Origin: Lycocorax pyrrhopterus obiensis
Lineage: Eukaryota > Chordata > Aves > Passeriformes > Paradisaeidae
Length of the DNA stretch: 64,000 nucleotides
Assembly (NCBI GenBank): GCA_014706295.1
Contig: JACSVZ010000002.1
Span: 132,999,431-133,063,430, forward strand
Direction of reading: 5' to 3'
A model generated the notes under the pieces. The model was given only the letters and a program-made list of their open reading frames with translations, did no database searches and was not told where the DNA came from. Each line of letters begins with the position of its first letter. The stretch's first letter is position 1. Positions 62,401-64,000 of the stretch are shown piece after piece. The translations under genes were made by a program, and so were the position numbers.

Positions 62401-64000
62401 AGGTGTTTAAAACAGCTTAGAGTAAAAAGAGAATAATGTTGTGATAAAGTCTAAACCGTGAATAGGGAGGATAATTATTGCATTGTAACTCTTGGGAGCC
62501 ACTGAAAGTCTTATTTGGAGAACTACAGGGGAAGAAGGCATAGGAGTCTTTGCCTCCAGGTCAAGCCAAAAGACTTTAATTTAAAATGCCCTTTGCTCTG
62601 CAATACAGAGACATATTCAGTAAAAAGAAATCATTTTTTTAATATATATAAAAAACAGTGCTGCAGTTCTTTAAAATGCAGAGTGAGGGGTTGGGGAGAT
62701 GGGGGAATTGGTTTTGCAATTGTGACAATTATGGCTCAACATACCTCAAAGGCAGACCTGAAAATATTTCTGAACCCTTCAGATTTTAAAGGCATAAACA
62801 CTTGTTCTGTAATGATAGCTTATATGCAAAGAGACAACATTCCACTAATTGTTCTTGGTAGAAAAAGCATGTTCATATATTAGAGATGTACCTGTAACTT
62901 GGCAGATATAATATATAGCAGAAGCATAAATACCAAAGGCCACAGAGGTCTGTGCTATTAAAACATAATTTAGTAAGGTAGGTCACGTAGTCTTACAGCA
63001 GCAGCATGACAGGAAATCTACCATCAAGACAAAAATTTCATTTTAAATCCCATCTCTGTAGCAACTGTCCAAGAAAATCACTTGCTTGGTTTCAACACCA
63101 AGTGAAAGTTGGATTTAGAAAGATTAAAGGTTCTATTTTACAGAAACTCTGCTTAAAATTGTTCTGCTAAATATAAAGCTGTCCAGGTATGCTTGATGAA
63201 ACACATAACCCGCAAGTTTGAAAATATGTTTAGGAGACACAATTTATTTCAAAATAGCTACAAAAATCATCTAATTCATCCCTATCTTTTATACTTGGGC
63301 TATGCACTTAACATTTAAGATGTACATACAAAGAGCAGTAAGGAAAATGCTCCTTAAAAAAAAAGGGCTAGTCTATATGCTTTCTTCAGGTTGTCCATAA
63401 CAGATCACCCCTTCCCCATTACCTCAAAATTCCCTAGTGAAGAACTTGTACTTTGTATTAAAAAGGAAACTCAAGAGTACAGTATTTATTTTTCCCCATC
63501 TGGAAAGCTATTTTAAAACACAAGAACCTAAGAGATACTTTTATATATATTTGTTGTTTTTGTTGTTATTATTTATTTCTAAATGGATCTTTCTTCTCAG
63601 TAGTTAGAGTTCTATCTACCAGCTGCAGTTATCTTGCGTACAAAGTACGTTGTGTTCTGCTCTTCTTGGCACTGCCTATTGAAGCATGCTGGCCAAAGTA
63701 CTGGAAGCAGAGTCAAAAATTCCATTCACCTCTTGCCCAGCAGATGCTTTTCTGACTGTATTGTGACCTGTGACACAAGCCTTGCAATAAACAAAGGAGT
63801 GAGGGACTGTTAAAACATACCCTGAAAGCTGCATAGCGAGATTTTAGGCTTAGTGTCTCTCATCCATTCCAATTCCAGCAACAATTGTTCCAACAGCGAC
63901 AAGTAGCTATGTTGATATTTATTATTTACAGTGTGCCATAAATGTAGTATATATGATACTTGGTGCACCAGTACTGTTAAAAAGCAACAGCATTCTTCAG
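59429..64000 (-). other. LRP12 upstream intron, running off the window
   Basis: AT-rich intron sequence continuing past the right edge. A 15-bp candidate microexon stands at 59692-59706. I could not find the small exon that encodes the alternative linker in the human gene, nor the signal-peptide exon. Confidence 0.65.

Overview
The window is nuclear DNA from a vertebrate, almost certainly a bird. The two genes are split into short exons with GT/AG borders. The interspersed repeats are CR1 LINE fragments and solo retroviral LTRs, including two copies of a common avian ERVL-like LTR whose 3' end reads GGNTTAAACCAC. Gene order and orientation (DPYS, then LRP12, both on the minus strand) match the human 8q22 neighbourhood. 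The species cannot be read from the sequence.

Layout: 1-7427 is intergenic, lying 3' of DPYS, and holds three solo LTRs and a CR1 fragment. 7428-35370 is DPYS (dihydropyrimidinase, minus strand), complete with nine coding exons. Their lengths sum to 1,524 bp with the stop (507 aa), every intron phase agrees, and all six expected metal-ligand residues are present. 35371-36300 is the GC-richer upstream flank of DPYS. 36300-43800 is the intergenic space between the head of DPYS and the tail of LRP12, with two solo LTRs. About 43820-46173 is the probable 3' UTR of LRP12. 46174-64000 is LRP12 (minus strand), of which five exons are visible: CUB1, two LDLa, CUB2, three LDLa, a transmembrane helix and a long cytoplasmic tail. 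The start codon and signal peptide lie beyond the right edge.

The two genes do not form a pathway. DPYS opens dihydrouracil and dihydrothymine rings in pyrimidine catabolism, mainly in liver and kidney. LRP12 is a plasma-membrane LDL-receptor-related protein. They are simply long-standing neighbours.

I found no convincing RNA gene, CRISPR array, complete mobile element or new biological system. The points most worth a second look are structural: a templated inverted duplication inside a CR1, a cluster of forkhead-like palindromes in DPYS intron 1, two adjacent LTRs, one LTR family bracketing DPYS in direct orientation, a possible 15-bp LRP12 microexon, and the short, divergent DPYS C-terminus.
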